In this document: positions 27,257 through 37,488 of the stretch, in pieces
Layout: every line of letters starts with the position of its first letter
Numbering within the stretch: the stretch's first letter is position 1
Source: Xanthomonas cassavae CFBP 4642
Lineage (GTDB): Bacteria; Pseudomonadota; Gammaproteobacteria; Xanthomonadales; Xanthomonadaceae
Assembly: GCF_000454545.1 (NCBI RefSeq)
Contig: NZ_CM002139.1
Span: 3,840,849-3,904,848 of the forward strand
DNA length: 64,000 nt
Direction: 5' to 3'
Made by a program: the position numbers and the translations under genes
Notes under the pieces: model-generated
What the model was told of the DNA's origin: nothing
The model's input: the letters and a program-made list of their open reading frames with translations, nothing else
Databases searched by the model: none

Positions 27257-27628
27257 TCATTCCATATGGACGGACGCGCTCTCCAGCATGGCAACCAGCG
27301 TTGCGAGAAACGACACAGGCACATGCCGAGAAAGTTGCAGCATCCGCGACTCTAGATGGCGCCGGGAATCGGGCAAGGCGACATGGGCGACCGGCCTGGA
27401 CACGGGCTCGCCGACCGCCAGCCACTCAAAACCGACTTGCAACTCCTGACTCAGGGTGCGCAGGTTGTCGACACTAGGAACGAAGCCACCATTGCGTTCC
27501 CAATGCGCAATGGTGGCGCGATGCACGCCCAGACGGGCAGCCAGTGCGCCTTGCGAAAGACCAAACGCCAAGCGTGCTGCCCTAATACGGCCAGCGACCA
27601 AATTATCATCCACACAGCAACTCTTCAC
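27257..27628 (-). CDS. XRE-family helix-turn-helix regulator
   Basis: A 123-residue protein with a Cro/C1-type HTH at about 12-68 (IRAARLAFGLSQGALAARLG, then HRATIAHWERNGGFVPSVDNL). The start is uncertain: a GTG at 27628 gives this length, and an in-frame GTG five codons later has a better-spaced GAAGAG site. It is transcribed toward the microcin module, 199 bp upstream of the adaptor gene, so it is a candidate regulator of that module. Confidence 0.85.
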   Translation of the reverse strand: MKSCCVDDNLVAGRIRAARLAFGLSQGALAARLGVHRATIAHWERNGGFVPSVDNLRTLSQELQVGFEWLAVGEPVSRPVAHVALPDSRRHLESRMLQLSRHVPVSFLATLVAMLESASVHME

Positions 27629-27817
27629 CCGTCAAGCCCCCTGCAGCAAACGAACGCTGCCTTGCAGCATCCGATTCTGCCCGAACCGGCGGGCCTGTCA
27701 ATCGTTCCGCAGAGCAAGCCGACGGCGCTTACCGACTTGGTTCGAATCCAGATCATGCTCCCGGCCTGCGCAGGCCGGGCGTTATAGGTTGGGGGCCAAT
27801 CCTGCGGCCAACTACCG

Positions 27818-30109
27818 TCAGCCGACCTTTTCGGCCTCGCGCTGCCGGCGGATCTGCGCATCCACCGCGGCGATCGCGGTCATGTTCATGACCCGCCGCG
27901 AGGTGGCGCTGGTGGTGAGGATGTGCACCGGCTTGGAGATGCCCATCAGGATCGGGCCGATCGCCACGCCGTCGGTGAACACGCGCACCAGGTTGTAGGC
28001 GATGTTGGCCGCCTCCAGGTTCGGCAGCACGAACAGGTTGGCGCGGCCCTTCAAGGTGCTGTTGGGCATGATCTGCTTGCGCAGCGCTTCGTCCCAGGCG
28101 GTGTCGCCCTGCATCTCGCCGTCGATGTTGAGCTCGGGCTTGCGCTTGAGCAGCGCCTCGCGCACCTGGCGCATCTTCAGCGCATCGCGCGAGTCGTGGC
28201 TGCCGAAGTTGGAATGCGACAGCAGCGCGATGTTGGGCTCGATGCCGAACAGCTTGAGGCGGTACGCGGCCTGCAACGTGGCTTCGACCACCTGCTCCAC
28301 CGTGGGGTCTTCCTGCACGTGCGTGTCCAGGAAGAAGAACACGCCTTGCTGGTTGATCACGCCGGTCATCGCCGAGGTGGAACTCACGCGCGGTTCCAGC
28401 GGGATCACGCTGCGCGCGTAGCCCAGCTTCTTGTGGAAGCGGCCGACCACGCCGGACAGCATCGCGTCGGCCTCGCCGCGCGCCACCATCACCGCGGCGA
28501 TCAGCGTCGGACGCGAGCGCATCAGCTCCTTGGCCGCGGTCACGGTCACGCCGCGGCGCTCGGTGAGCGCGTGGTAGTACTGCCAGTAATCGTTGAAGCG
28601 GGGGTCGTCGAGGATGTTGGTGATCTCGAAGTCCACGCCGGCGGTCAGGCGCAGGCCCATGCGTTCGATGCGTGCTTCGATGACGTCCGGGCGGCCGATC
28701 AGGATCGGGAAGGCCAGGCCTTCGTCGACCACGTTCTGCACCGCGCGCAGCACCACTTCTTCTTCGCCTTCGGCATACACCACGCGCTGCTTGTCGGCGC
28801 GCGCGCGGTCGTAGACCGGCTTCATCATCAGGCTGGTGCGGTAGACGAACTGGCCGAGCTTGTCGCGGTAGGCCTCCATGTCGGCGATCGGGCGCGTGAC
28901 CACGCCCGAGTCCATCGCCGCCTGCGCGACGGCCGACGACAGCTCGACCAGCAGGCGCGGGTCCAGCGGGCGCGGAATCAGGTAGTCCGGGCCGAAGCTC
29001 GGCGTCTCGCCGCCATAGGCTGCGCCCAGGTCGGAGGCCTCGCGCCGCGCCATCGCCGCAATCGCCTTGACGCAGGCGATCTTCATCTCTTCGTTGATGC
29101 CGGTGGCGCCCACGTCCAGCGCGCCGCGGAACAGGTACGGGAAGCACAGCACATTATTGATCTGGTTCGGATAGTCCGAGCGGCCGGTGCCGATGATGCA
29201 ATCCGGGCGCACCGCCTTGGCCGCTTCCGGGGTGATTTCCGGATTCGGGTTGGCCAGCGCGAAGATCACCGGCTGGCGCGCCATTGTGGCGACCATTTCC
29301 GGCTTGAGGATGCCGGCTGCCGACAGTCCCAGGAAGATATCGGCGCCGTCGACGATTTCGGCCAGGGAGCGCTTGTCGGTATCGCGCGCGTAACGCTGCT
29401 TGTCCGGGTCCAGGTCGGTACGGCCGGTGTGGATCACCCCGTCGCGGTCCAGCGCCAGGATGTTTTCCGGCTTCAGGCCCAGCGAGACCAGCATGTTGAC
29501 GCAGGAAATGCCGGCCGCGCCCATGCCGGTGGTGGCCAGCTTGACCTCTTCGATTTTCTTGCCGGTGACCACCAGCGCGTTGAGCACGGCGGCGCCGACG
29601 ATGATCGCGGTGCCGTGCTGGTCGTCATGGAACACCGGGATGTTCATCCGCTCGCGCAGCTTGCGCTCGACGATGAAGCACTCCGGCGCCTTGATGTCTT
29701 CCAGGTTGATGCCGCCGAAGGTGGGCTCCAGGCTGGCGATGATGTCCACCAGCTTGTCCGGGTCGTTCTCGTTGATTTCGATATCGAACACGTCGATGCC
29801 GGCGAACTTCTGGAACAGCACGCCCTTGCCTTCCATCACCGGCTTGGACGCCAGCGGGCCGATGTTGCCCAGGCCCAGCACTGCGGTGCCGTTGCTGATG
29901 ACCGCCACCAGATTGCCGCGCGCAGTGAGCTCGCTGGCCTGGGTGGCGTCCTCGACAATGGCTTCGCAGGCGAACGCCACGCCGGGCGAATACGCCAGCG
30001 ACAGATCGCGCTGGGTCAGCATCGGCTTGGTCGCGGTGACCTTGATCTTGCCGGCCGGCTGCTGGCGGTGGTAGTCGAGGGCGGCCTGTTTGAAGTCGTC
30101 GGTGGACAT
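27818..30109 (-). CDS. maeB: NADP-type malic enzyme MaeB
   Basis: Converts malate to pyruvate and CO2 with NADP+ in the cytoplasm. The 763-residue length is that of the fused class: an N-terminal malic enzyme (about 1-425, with [19 protein letters not shown] and [11 protein letters not shown]) and a C-terminal phosphotransacetylase-like domain (about 430-763) thought to bind acetyl-CoA as a regulator. The ATG at 30109 gives the usual N-terminus [15 protein letters not shown]. Its neighbour dctA imports malate, fumarate and succinate, so the two form a functional pair. Confidence 0.96.
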   Translation of the reverse strand: MSTDDFKQAALDYHRQQPAGKIKVTATKPMLTQRDLSLAYSPGVAFACEAIVEDATQASELTARGNLVAVISNGTAVLGLGNIGPLASKPVMEGKGVLFQKFAGIDVFDIEINENDPDKLVDIIASLEPTFGGINLEDIKAPECFIVERKLRERMNIPVFHDDQHGTAIIVGAAVLNALVVTGKKIEEVKLATTGMGAAGISCVNMLVSLGLKPENILALDRDGVIHTGRTDLDPDKQRYARDTDKRSLAEIVDGADIFLGLSAAGILKPEMVATMARQPVIFALANPNPEITPEAAKAVRPDCIIGTGRSDYPNQINNVLCFPYLFRGALDVGATGINEEMKIACVKAIAAMARREASDLGAAYGGETPSFGPDYLIPRPLDPRLLVELSSAVAQAAMDSGVVTRPIADMEAYRDKLGQFVYRTSLMMKPVYDRARADKQRVVYAEGEEEVVLRAVQNVVDEGLAFPILIGRPDVIEARIERMGLRLTAGVDFEITNILDDPRFNDYWQYYHALTERRGVTVTAAKELMRSRPTLIAAVMVARGEADAMLSGVVGRFHKKLGYARSVIPLEPRVSSTSAMTGVINQQGVFFFLDTHVQEDPTVEQVVEATLQAAYRLKLFGIEPNIALLSHSNFGSHDSRDALKMRQVREALLKRKPELNIDGEMQGDTAWDEALRKQIMPNSTLKGRANLFVLPNLEAANIAYNLVRVFTDGVAIGPILMGISKPVHILTTSATSRRVMNMTAIAAVDAQIRRQREAEKVG

Positions 30110-30251
30110 CGGCTGTGTGGGTCTCGAAGGCGCAGGAGAACTGAATTCTACCCTCCTGCCTGAACAAGGGCCTGTCGCGCAGCTGTCAGCGCGGCAGGGA
30201 GATTGCATGCTGCAACGCAGCGCACGTGGCAACCTGCTAGCGGATCAACGC

Positions 30252-30300
30252 AAAAACGGCCCTGCACCCCGCCGGCAACGCCGACGGAGAACAGGGCCGT
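30252..30300 (-). terminator. Terminator after dctA
   Basis: ACGGCCCTG (30256-30264) pairs with CAGGGCCGT (30292-30300). On the minus strand the stem is followed by TTTTTGCG. It starts 9 bp past the dctA stop. The inner loop contains a second small GC-rich pairing. Confidence 0.8.
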
Positions 30301-30308
30301 AGGAAACC

Positions 30309-31655
30309 TCAGCGTGCGCTGGCCGGAGCGACGACGTCGGTGGTACCGGGCGGCGCCTGCAGCGGCGGCGAGCGGCCATCCAGCACCAGCTTGAGCTGGT
30401 TGCGGTCCAGCGCATTTTCCCAGCGCGACACCACCACCGTGGCCACCGCGTTGCCGATGAAGTTGGTCAGCGAGCGGCATTCGCTCATGAAGCGGTCCAC
30501 GCCCAGGATCAGCGCCATGCCGGCCACCGGCACGTCCGGCACCACCGACAGGGTCGCCGCCAGGGTGATGAAACCGGCACCGGTCACGCCGGCGGCGCCC
30601 TTGGAACTGAGCATCGCCACCGCCAACAGGGTGATCTGCTGGCCCAAGGTCAGGTCCACGTTGGTGGCCTGGGCGATGAACAGCGCCGCCAGGGTCATGT
30701 AGATATTGGTGCCGTCCAGATTGAACGAATAGCCGGTCGGCACCACCAGGCCCACCACCGACTTTTCGCAGCCGGCCTTTTCCATCTTCTCCATCAGCGA
30801 CGGCAGTGCCGACTCCGACGACGAGGTGCCCAGCACCAGCAGCAGTTCGGCCTTGAGATAACGGATCAGCTTAAGCACCGAAAAGCCGCAGAACCGGCAC
30901 ACCAGGCCCAGGATCACCAGCACGAACAACAGCGAGGTGATGTAAAACGAACCCACCAGCCAGGCCAGGTTGACCAGCGATTCCACCCCGTACTTGCCGA
31001 TGGTGAAGGCGATCGCGCCAAACGCACCGATCGGCGCGGCCTTCATCAGGATATGCACCAGGCGGAACACCGGCGCGGTCAGCGCCTCCAAAAAGCTCAG
31101 CACCGGACGTCCACGCTCGCCCACCAGGGCCAGCGCGATACCGAACAACACCGCCACGAACAGCACCTGCAGGATGTTGCCATCGACGAAGGCGCTGATC
31201 AGCGTCGCCGGGATGATGTCCATCAAAAAGCCGACCAGGCTCAACTCGTGCGACTTCTGCACATAGGTGTTGACCGCGCTCTGGTCCAGCTCGGCCGGGT
31301 TGATGTTCATGCCGGCGCCGGGCTGCACCACGTGCGCCACGATCATGCCCACGATCAATGCCAGCGTGGAGAAGAACAGGAAGTAGGTCATCGCCTTGGC
31401 GAAGACCCGGCCCACCGTCTTGAGATGGGTCATGCCGGCGATGCCGGTGACGATGGTCAGGAAGATCACCGGGGCGATGATCATCTTCACCAGCTTGATG
31501 AAGGCGTCGCCCAGCGGCTTGAGGCTTTCGGCAAACGCCGGCTCGAAGTGGCCCAACAGGGCGCCGAGGACGATGGCCACCACCACCTGGAAATACAGCT
31601 GGCGGTAGAAGGGCACGGACGCCGGCAACGGGCCGGCAGGCTTGCTGATGTGCAT
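30309..31655 (-). CDS. dctA: C4-dicarboxylate:cation symporter DctA
   Basis: Inner membrane importer of succinate, fumarate and malate (DAACS family). The 448 residues have about eight hydrophobic helices, the serine-rich re-entrant loop [17 protein letters not shown] and the second loop [31 protein letters not shown] is the conserved helix VII motif. The ATG at 31655 gives the expected N-terminus [10 protein letters not shown]. It diverges from an OprO/P-type porin and lies next to maeB; a DctB-like kinase follows the porin. Confidence 0.94.
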   Translation of the reverse strand: MHISKPAGPLPASVPFYRQLYFQVVVAIVLGALLGHFEPAFAESLKPLGDAFIKLVKMIIAPVIFLTIVTGIAGMTHLKTVGRVFAKAMTYFLFFSTLALIVGMIVAHVVQPGAGMNINPAELDQSAVNTYVQKSHELSLVGFLMDIIPATLISAFVDGNILQVLFVAVLFGIALALVGERGRPVLSFLEALTAPVFRLVHILMKAAPIGAFGAIAFTIGKYGVESLVNLAWLVGSFYITSLLFVLVILGLVCRFCGFSVLKLIRYLKAELLLVLGTSSSESALPSLMEKMEKAGCEKSVVGLVVPTGYSFNLDGTNIYMTLAALFIAQATNVDLTLGQQITLLAVAMLSSKGAAGVTGAGFITLAATLSVVPDVPVAGMALILGVDRFMSECRSLTNFIGNAVATVVVSRWENALDRNQLKLVLDGRSPPLQAPPGTTDVVAPASAR

Positions 31656-32075
31656 GACGCCACTCCGAGGGAACTGGGGGGTGCCTGAGCAGGTACCCGG
31701 TGCCCGCATTCTGGCCGCACGTCACAGCCCGGGCCGATAACCCATTGGTACTACGGATGCGCCGCCGCGCCGCAAGTGCCTGCCGGGCGCCGCGCTGCAG
31801 GTGTTGCAACCCCCTGCCAAATAAGGACTTTATGCACGGTCTGCCCCACCGCAGGGGCTCGCAGGGACACCACGGGCATGCGTCTGCAGCACTGTCCGTC
31901 GGATGAACCTGGTCTTACACTTCAGCCGCGCCGCCGCCGGCCGTTAATTCCGTTTAACGCAGACACCGAAGTTTCTGTGCAGTCGCCGTCCGGAACCTGC
32001 GCGCTTGCTGAAGCTGTTCACCGCGATCGCCATGGCAGGACGCCCCGGCCCCTTTCATTGCCGAAGACCACTCCT
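31656..32075. other. Divergent dctA/porin promoter region, no gene seen
   Basis: About 420 bp between dctA and the porin gene, which diverge. I see no gene. A TGGTAC-N6-ATGC element at 31746-31760, reading toward the porin, resembles a sigma-54 promoter at the GG and GC positions, but it is weak and about 300 bp from the start codon. Confidence 0.4.
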
Positions 32076-33248
32076 ATGCGCCTCAATCTGCTTGTCCTGG
32101 CGTTGGCTCTTGCCATCGTCCCCGCCGCTGCCAATGCAGCCACCTCGATCGAAAACTGGCCGACCAAGGTCACCTTCGGTGACGGCACCGAGCTGGGTCT
32201 GACCGGCAACTACGCCTACGACGACAACAACTTCTCCGGCGACGACCGCCTGGAAGACCGCACCGACTTCCGCCGCAAGGAATTCGGCGCCACCATCAAG
32301 AAGAAGGGCGTCTACGACGCCATGGTGTACTTCGACTTCGAAGCCAAGCTGTGGCTGGACGTGTTCTACCGCTTCGAGACCAAGGCGCTGCTGGGCCAGG
32401 ATTATGGCCGCGTGCGGATGGGCTACATGAAGGTGCCGGTGGGTCTGGAAGCGGTGCAGAGCTCGCGTGCGGGCAGCTTCATGGAACTGGGCCTGCCGGT
32501 GCAGGCGGTGTTCCAGGGCCGTCGGACCGGCGTGGAATGGACCCTGGAGCGCCAGCAGTACCTGCTGCAGGCCGGCGCGTACGGCGGCAAGGATCTGCAG
32601 GGCGACAACCCGGGCACCACCCAGGCGGTGCATGCCGCATGGACTCCATTCAAGGCCGAAGGCAACGTACTGCACCTGGGTATTGCCGGCTCGGTCGAGA
32701 ATCCGCGCGGTTTCAGCGACGGCCGCGGTGTGTCCTTCAGCCCGCGCGTGCGCCTGCGTGCCCGCCCGGAAGCCGGCCTGACCGACGTGCGCCTGATCGA
32801 CACCGGCACCATTCTCGATGTGGACCACGTGATCCGCACCGGCGTGGAAGCGGTGTGGATCCACGGCCCGTTCTCGCTGCAGAGCGAAGCGCTGCGTGCC
32901 GAAGTGGCGCGTAACGCTGGCCAGCCGCACTTCATCGCCCAGGGCCAGTACGTGTACGGCACCTGGTCGCTGACCGGCGAGTCGCGCAGCTATGCCGGTG
33001 GCGTGCCGGGCAACATCAAGCCGGCGCACAACTACGGTGCGGTCGAACTGACCGCCCGCTACAGCCGCCTGAATCTGGAAGACAACAATGTCCACGGCGG
33101 CCGTCAGCACGACACCACCATCGGCGCCAACTGGTACCTCACCAGCCACTTCAAGTTCCAGGCCAACTACAGCTGGGTGGATTCCTCGCGCAATGGCGTG
33201 CATGAAACCCCGCACGTGATGGAACTGCGCGCGCAGGTGCAGTTCTAA
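32076..33248 (+). CDS. OprO/OprP-family porin
   Basis: A 390-residue outer membrane beta-barrel porin with a cleavable signal peptide (MRLNLLVLALALAIVPAAANA). The Phosphate-selective porin O/P family signs are FRRKEFGATIKKKGVYDA, GRVRMGYMKVPVGLE and the closing strand MELRAQVQF with terminal Phe. OprO/P homologues in plant-associated bacteria carry various anions. Being divergent from dctA and upstream of a DctB-like kinase, this one may pass C4-dicarboxylates; that is inference. Confidence 0.88.
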   Translation: MRLNLLVLALALAIVPAAANAATSIENWPTKVTFGDGTELGLTGNYAYDDNNFSGDDRLEDRTDFRRKEFGATIKKKGVYDAMVYFDFEAKLWLDVFYRFETKALLGQDYGRVRMGYMKVPVGLEAVQSSRAGSFMELGLPVQAVFQGRRTGVEWTLERQQYLLQAGAYGGKDLQGDNPGTTQAVHAAWTPFKAEGNVLHLGIAGSVENPRGFSDGRGVSFSPRVRLRARPEAGLTDVRLIDTGTILDVDHVIRTGVEAVWIHGPFSLQSEALRAEVARNAGQPHFIAQGQYVYGTWSLTGESRSYAGGVPGNIKPAHNYGAVELTARYSRLNLEDNNVHGGRQHDTTIGANWYLTSHFKFQANYSWVDSSRNGVHETPHVMELRAQVQF

Positions 33249-33266
33249 GCAACGCTGCGGCGATGT

Positions 33267-33295
33267 AGCGCGCGGGCAACGCATCGCCGCGCGCT
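33267..33295. terminator. Hairpin after the porin gene
   Basis: AGCGCGCGG (33267-33275) and CCGCGCGCT (33287-33295) form a perfect 9-bp stem followed by GGTTTCG. It starts 18 bp past the porin stop. The T-run is weak, so termination is likely but not certain. Confidence 0.5.
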
Positions 33296-33441
33296 GGTTT
33301 CGCCCACGCAGTGCTGTCGTTGCGAACGGCAGCAGGCAATGCCATACGGCCGCATCCAGTCACGGGTGCGGCCGTTGCCGTTTTGGGACGCGTGACCAGG
33401 CGATGGCTGCGCGTACGGGAGCAGATCGCCATACTTGCACG

Positions 33442-36078
33442 ATGTATGCATCGCAACGCCGCCGTCTGCTGCTCACCCTGGCCATCGTGCTGGGCGGGAT
33501 GGTCGTGGCCATGCTGGCGGCCGGGCATTTTGTCGAACAGAGTGCGCTGCGCGACGAAAGCGTTACCGTGCGCCGGCAGTTGCGGCTCTATGCGCAGGCG
33601 CTGCAGCAGCGCATCGACCGCTATCGCACCCTGCCGCAGATCCTGGCGCTGGACCCGGAACTGCGCGCTGCGGTGTCCGGCCCGCTGTCGCCGGCCCAGG
33701 TGGATGCGCTCAACCGCAAGCTCGAACGCGCCAACAACGTCACCCAGTCGTCCACGCTGACCCTGATCGACCGCAACGGCATCGCGCTGGCAGCCAGCAA
33801 CTGGCGTGCGGCGCGCAGCAACGTGGGCGTGGACTACGCATTCCGCCCCTACTACCAGCAGGCGCTGGCCACCGGCAGCGGCAGTTTTTACGGCATCGGC
33901 ATGACGACCAGCGAGCCGGGCTATTTCCTGTCGCAGGCCATCGTGGACGCTGCCGGCCAGGTGCAGGGCGTGGTGGTGATCAAGATCGCGCTGGCCGCGC
34001 TGGAACGCGAATGGCTGCAGACGCCGGACATCGTGCTGGCCTCCGACGCGCACGGGGTGGTGTTCCTGGCCAGCCGCCCCACCTGGCGCTACCGCATGCT
34101 GGCGCCGCTCACCCCGCGCGACCGCACCGAACTGCAGCGCACCCGCCAGTACGCCGACCAGGGGCTGTTGCCGCTGCGCCGCCGGCTGATCGAACAGACC
34201 GGCAACGGCGGCGTGCTGGCCGAGGTACGCGACCCGCCCTTGGGTGCACCGGTGCTGTGGCAGACCCTGGAAGTGCCGGAAAGCGGCTGGCGCCTGCATC
34301 TGCTGCACGACACCCGCGCCAGCGCAGCCGCCGGCCGCGCAGCGGCCATCGCCGCCGCCGGCACCTGGCTGGCGCTGGCCTTGCTGTGGTTGTTCGTGCA
34401 GCAGCGGCGGCGCCTGTCGGCGCTGCGCCAGCGCAGCCGGAACGAACTGGAGACGCTGCTGCAACAACATGCCGAAGAACTGCGCACCGCCCAGGACGGT
34501 GTGGTGGCCGCCGCGCAGCAGTCCAACGCCGGCCTGAGCCGCAGCCTGGAACACCTGCCGCAGGGCGTGGTGGTGATCGACGAGGCGCTCAAGCTGGTGG
34601 CATGGAATTCGCGCTATGTGGAGCTGTTTCGCTTTCCACCGGAACTGCTCAAGATCGGCCGCCCGATCGAGGACCTGTTCCGCTTCAACGCCCGCCGCGG
34701 CTTGCTGGGTCCCGGGCCGATCGAGGCGGCCATCGAGCGCCGCCTGAATCACCTGCGCAGTGGCAAGCCGCATATGCGCGAGAGCGAGAAGGAAGACGGC
34801 ACGGTGCTGGAAATCCGCGGCAATCCGCTACCCGACGGCGGGTTTGTCACCAGCTATGCCGACATCACCAGCTACAAGAACGCCGCGCGCGAACTGCGCT
34901 CGCTGGCCGATGCGCTGGAGCACCGCGTGGCCGAGCGCACCCGCGACCTGGCCGCCGCCAAGCGCGAAGCCGAAAGCGCCAATCGCTACAAGACTCGCTT
35001 CGTTGCGTCGGCCGTGCACGATCTGCTGCAACCGCTCAACGCCGCGCGCATGTTCGTGTCGGTACTGCGTGGGCAGGTGCGCGACCCCGCCGGCAAGCGC
35101 GTGGTCGACAATATCGACGGCGCGCTCGCCGCGCAGGATGCAATCCTCAACAGCCTGCTCGATATCTCGCGGCTGGAGGCCGGCAGCCTGAAGACGCAGG
35201 TGCGCGACTTCGCACTCGCCCCGCTGATGGAGACGTTGGCACGCGAGTTCGGCATCCTGGCCGAAGACCGCGGACTGGCGCTGGATTACGTGCCCACCTC
35301 GGCAGTGGTGTTGAGCGACGAAACCCTGCTGCGCCGCATCCTGCAGAACTTTTTGTCCAACGCGATCCGCTACACCCCGCGCGGCCGCGTGCTGATGGGA
35401 TGCCGGCGACGCGGCGGCTGGCTGCGCATCGAAGTGCACGACCAGGGCCCGGGCATTCCCGACGCCTTGCAGCATGAAATCTTCGAAGAGTTCCGCCGCC
35501 TGGACGATGGCGTGGCCAACGACCGCGGCGCCGGCCTGGGGCTGGCGATCGTCGAACGCATCGGCCGCCTGCTGGGCCACCGCGTCGGCCTGCGTTCCAC
35601 GCTGGGCAGCGGCAGCGTGTTTTCGGTCAGCGTGCCGCTGGGCGAGCGCACTGCCATCGCCAGGCAGCAGTTGCCGCCCGCCGAGCCCGGCAACGACCCC
35701 ATCCTGCACGGCTGCCGCGTGTGGTGCGTGGACGACGACCCGCGCGTGTGCGACGCCACCCGTGCCCTGCTCGAACGCTGGGAATGCCGGGTGGATTTTG
35801 CCGGCGGCCCGGACGCTGCGCTTGCCGGCGCCAGTGCCGACGATGCGCCGGAACTGTTGCTGCTGGATGTACGCATGGGCGCGCACTACGGCCCCATGCT
35901 GCTGCCGCGCCTGGTGGAACGCTGGCAGCGCGAGCCACGCATCATCCTGATCACCGCAGAACCGGACCCGGCCCTGCGCGAGCACGCACAGGAGCTGGGA
36001 TGGGGCTTTCTCTCCAAGCCGGTGCGCCCGCCGGCCCTGCGTGCATTGATGACGCAAATGCTGTTGCGACGCGGATGA
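33442..36078 (+). CDS. DctB-like hybrid sensor histidine kinase
   Basis: An 878-residue inner membrane sensor. Helix 1 (about 8-27) and helix 2 (about 301-321) enclose a periplasmic double-Cache domain of the DctB kind (DYAFRPYYQQALATGSGSFYG). A cytoplasmic PAS domain of the PAS_7 type (about 365-480), a coiled coil, HisKA with H526 (VHDLLQPLNAAR), HATPase (FLSNAIRYTPRG; GAGLGLAIV) and a C-terminal receiver with D809 (LLLLDVRMG) follow. ATG 33442 precedes the first helix. The neighbours dctA and the porin suggest it senses C4-dicarboxylates. No cognate regulator is adjacent; the LuxR-type protein at 40.4 kb is a candidate. Confidence 0.9.
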   Translation: MYASQRRRLLLTLAIVLGGMVVAMLAAGHFVEQSALRDESVTVRRQLRLYAQALQQRIDRYRTLPQILALDPELRAAVSGPLSPAQVDALNRKLERANNVTQSSTLTLIDRNGIALAASNWRAARSNVGVDYAFRPYYQQALATGSGSFYGIGMTTSEPGYFLSQAIVDAAGQVQGVVVIKIALAALEREWLQTPDIVLASDAHGVVFLASRPTWRYRMLAPLTPRDRTELQRTRQYADQGLLPLRRRLIEQTGNGGVLAEVRDPPLGAPVLWQTLEVPESGWRLHLLHDTRASAAAGRAAAIAAAGTWLALALLWLFVQQRRRLSALRQRSRNELETLLQQHAEELRTAQDGVVAAAQQSNAGLSRSLEHLPQGVVVIDEALKLVAWNSRYVELFRFPPELLKIGRPIEDLFRFNARRGLLGPGPIEAAIERRLNHLRSGKPHMRESEKEDGTVLEIRGNPLPDGGFVTSYADITSYKNAARELRSLADALEHRVAERTRDLAAAKREAESANRYKTRFVASAVHDLLQPLNAARMFVSVLRGQVRDPAGKRVVDNIDGALAAQDAILNSLLDISRLEAGSLKTQVRDFALAPLMETLAREFGILAEDRGLALDYVPTSAVVLSDETLLRRILQNFLSNAIRYTPRGRVLMGCRRRGGWLRIEVHDQGPGIPDALQHEIFEEFRRLDDGVANDRGAGLGLAIVERIGRLLGHRVGLRSTLGSGSVFSVSVPLGERTAIARQQLPPAEPGNDPILHGCRVWCVDDDPRVCDATRALLERWECRVDFAGGPDAALAGASADDAPELLLLDVRMGAHYGPMLLPRLVERWQREPRIILITAEPDPALREHAQELGWGFLSKPVRPPALRALMTQMLLRRG

Positions 36079-36386
36079 TGCGCGCGGTCGGCAAACCTGC
36101 GTCTGCACATAGAACCTGATGACCGGCTCGCCTCCAGGATGTCGGGTTTCTGACCGCAAGAAGACCGCATGATGTCCTGCCACGCGGCATGTGTCTTATG
36201 CCGTGATTTGCAGGCCCTGCCCTGCAGCGTGTGCGGTCTGTTGGCTCGTTTCAGCGCACCGAAATGCGCGCGATTTCAATCGCGCTTGCCTGAGGGCGAT
36301 ACGGTGCATGCGCATCTGTGTGTGCAAGAGTGCGCTTGCACACGCACCCACCCGATTTTTCTCCCCCCGGAAAATTTGGAGCCATC

Positions 36387-37213
36387 ATGCCTGCCTGATG
36401 TTCGCCTCGTTGCTTGTCGCCGGCTGCGCGGCAGATCTGCCGGTGCAGGCTGCAACGCCACCCGCCGCCGTGCAGCCGGCTGGCCCGGTGCGCGCGGAGA
36501 TCGACCCGTCCACGCTGCACACCTTGAACCGCGTGCTGGATCAGGTCTCCAACCATCGCGGTCTGAGCGCTGGGCATCTGATCAAGGTGATCTCGGCGGA
36601 ATTTCTTGGCACGCCGTATTAGGCCAATATGCTGCAGGGCTCGGCCACCACGCCGGAGAAGTTGATCATTGATTTCAGGGGTCTGGATTGCTTCACCTAT
36701 CTGGACTACGTGGAGGCGGCGCGCCACGCCTATTCGCAGCAGGATTTCGTCGACCGCCTGATCCTGACCCGTTACGTCGATGGCATCGTGGGCTTTACCA
36801 CGCGCAAGCACTTCTTCTCGGACTGGGTCACCCGCTTCTACCCGCTTGCCGAGGACATCACCGCAGCGCTGAGCTCCAAGGCCGTGCGCGTGGACAAGGC
36901 GCTCAACCTGAAAGCCGACGGCAGCTTCTACCTGCCCGGTTTGCCGGTGGTGCAGCGGACCATCACCTACATCCCCGCCGCCGATGTGGATCGCCAGGTC
37001 ATCCGACAACTGCGTAGCGGCGACTATATCGGCAGATACTCCCCGGCCGCCGGGCTGGATGTCAGCCATGTCGGCATCTTCCTGCAGACCGAACAGGGCC
37101 CGGTGCTCCGCAATGCCTCGTCGCGACCGGAAAACGAGAAGGTGGTGGATTCGCCGTTCATGGAATACGTCGGCAGAACCGTCGGCATCGTGGTCTATCG
37201 GCCAAAGCCCTGA
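36387..37213 (+). pseudogene. DUF1460 lipoprotein, broken by an in-frame amber codon
   Basis: NlpC/P60-like DUF1460 protein, predicted to cut cell-wall peptides. The N-terminus has a lipobox (SLLVAGC). The C-terminal part holds the catalytic Cys in LDCFTYLDYVEAA and His in DVSHVGIF. The frame is stopped once by TAG at 36620-36622 and continues unbroken in the same frame (TPY-stop-ANMLQG), consistent with CAG to TAG. There may be a second lesion: the best ribosome-binding site and ATG (36387) reach TGA after three codons, and one added base there would restore MPALMFASLLVAGC. A protein could restart at ATG 36629 but would lack its signal. Confidence 0.85.
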
Positions 37214-37268
37214 GGACAGCCTGACCTGGACACCTTGTGTCCACATCGACCCAGGTCCAACGCGCATC

Positions 37269-37337
37269 GTGGGAGCGGCCCCGGCCGCGAGGGCCGTCCC
37301 CTGATGGCAACGCCCTCGCGGCCAGGGCCGCTCCTAC
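37269..37337. repeat. Palindromic REP-like element
   Basis: Arms GTGGGAGCGGCCC..GGCCGCGAGGG and its near-exact complement ending GGCCGCTCCTAC are separated by about 18 bp. The TAGGAGCGG end is typical of repeated extragenic palindromes in Xanthomonas and Pseudomonas. It lies between the broken DUF1460 gene and the aldo/keto reductase and could also end transcription. Confidence 0.7.
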
Positions 37338-37488
37338 AGGGGCAAGAGCAGCCTGCCACGACGGCGCACCCGGCCATCGATCCGGAGGATCGGGCAAGGA
37401 TGGCGGATAACCAGGCTCACGCTGGCCTGCCGGTTGGCGGCAATGTGCATCGCACACCACATGCCGCCAACCGCAGGAGGAACCACGC

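Noticed and set aside
27923..30163. 746-codon plus-strand frame opposite maeB
   Set aside because: Antisense of a clear malic enzyme; the composition (His, Arg, Ala, Gly rich) is typical of shadow frames in high-GC DNA.
31746..31760. Sigma-54-like promoter (TGGTAC-N6-ATGC) upstream of the porin
   Set aside because: Only the GG/GC core fits, it lies about 300 bp from the start codon, and no enhancer-binding activator is encoded nearby. Too weak to list as a promoter.
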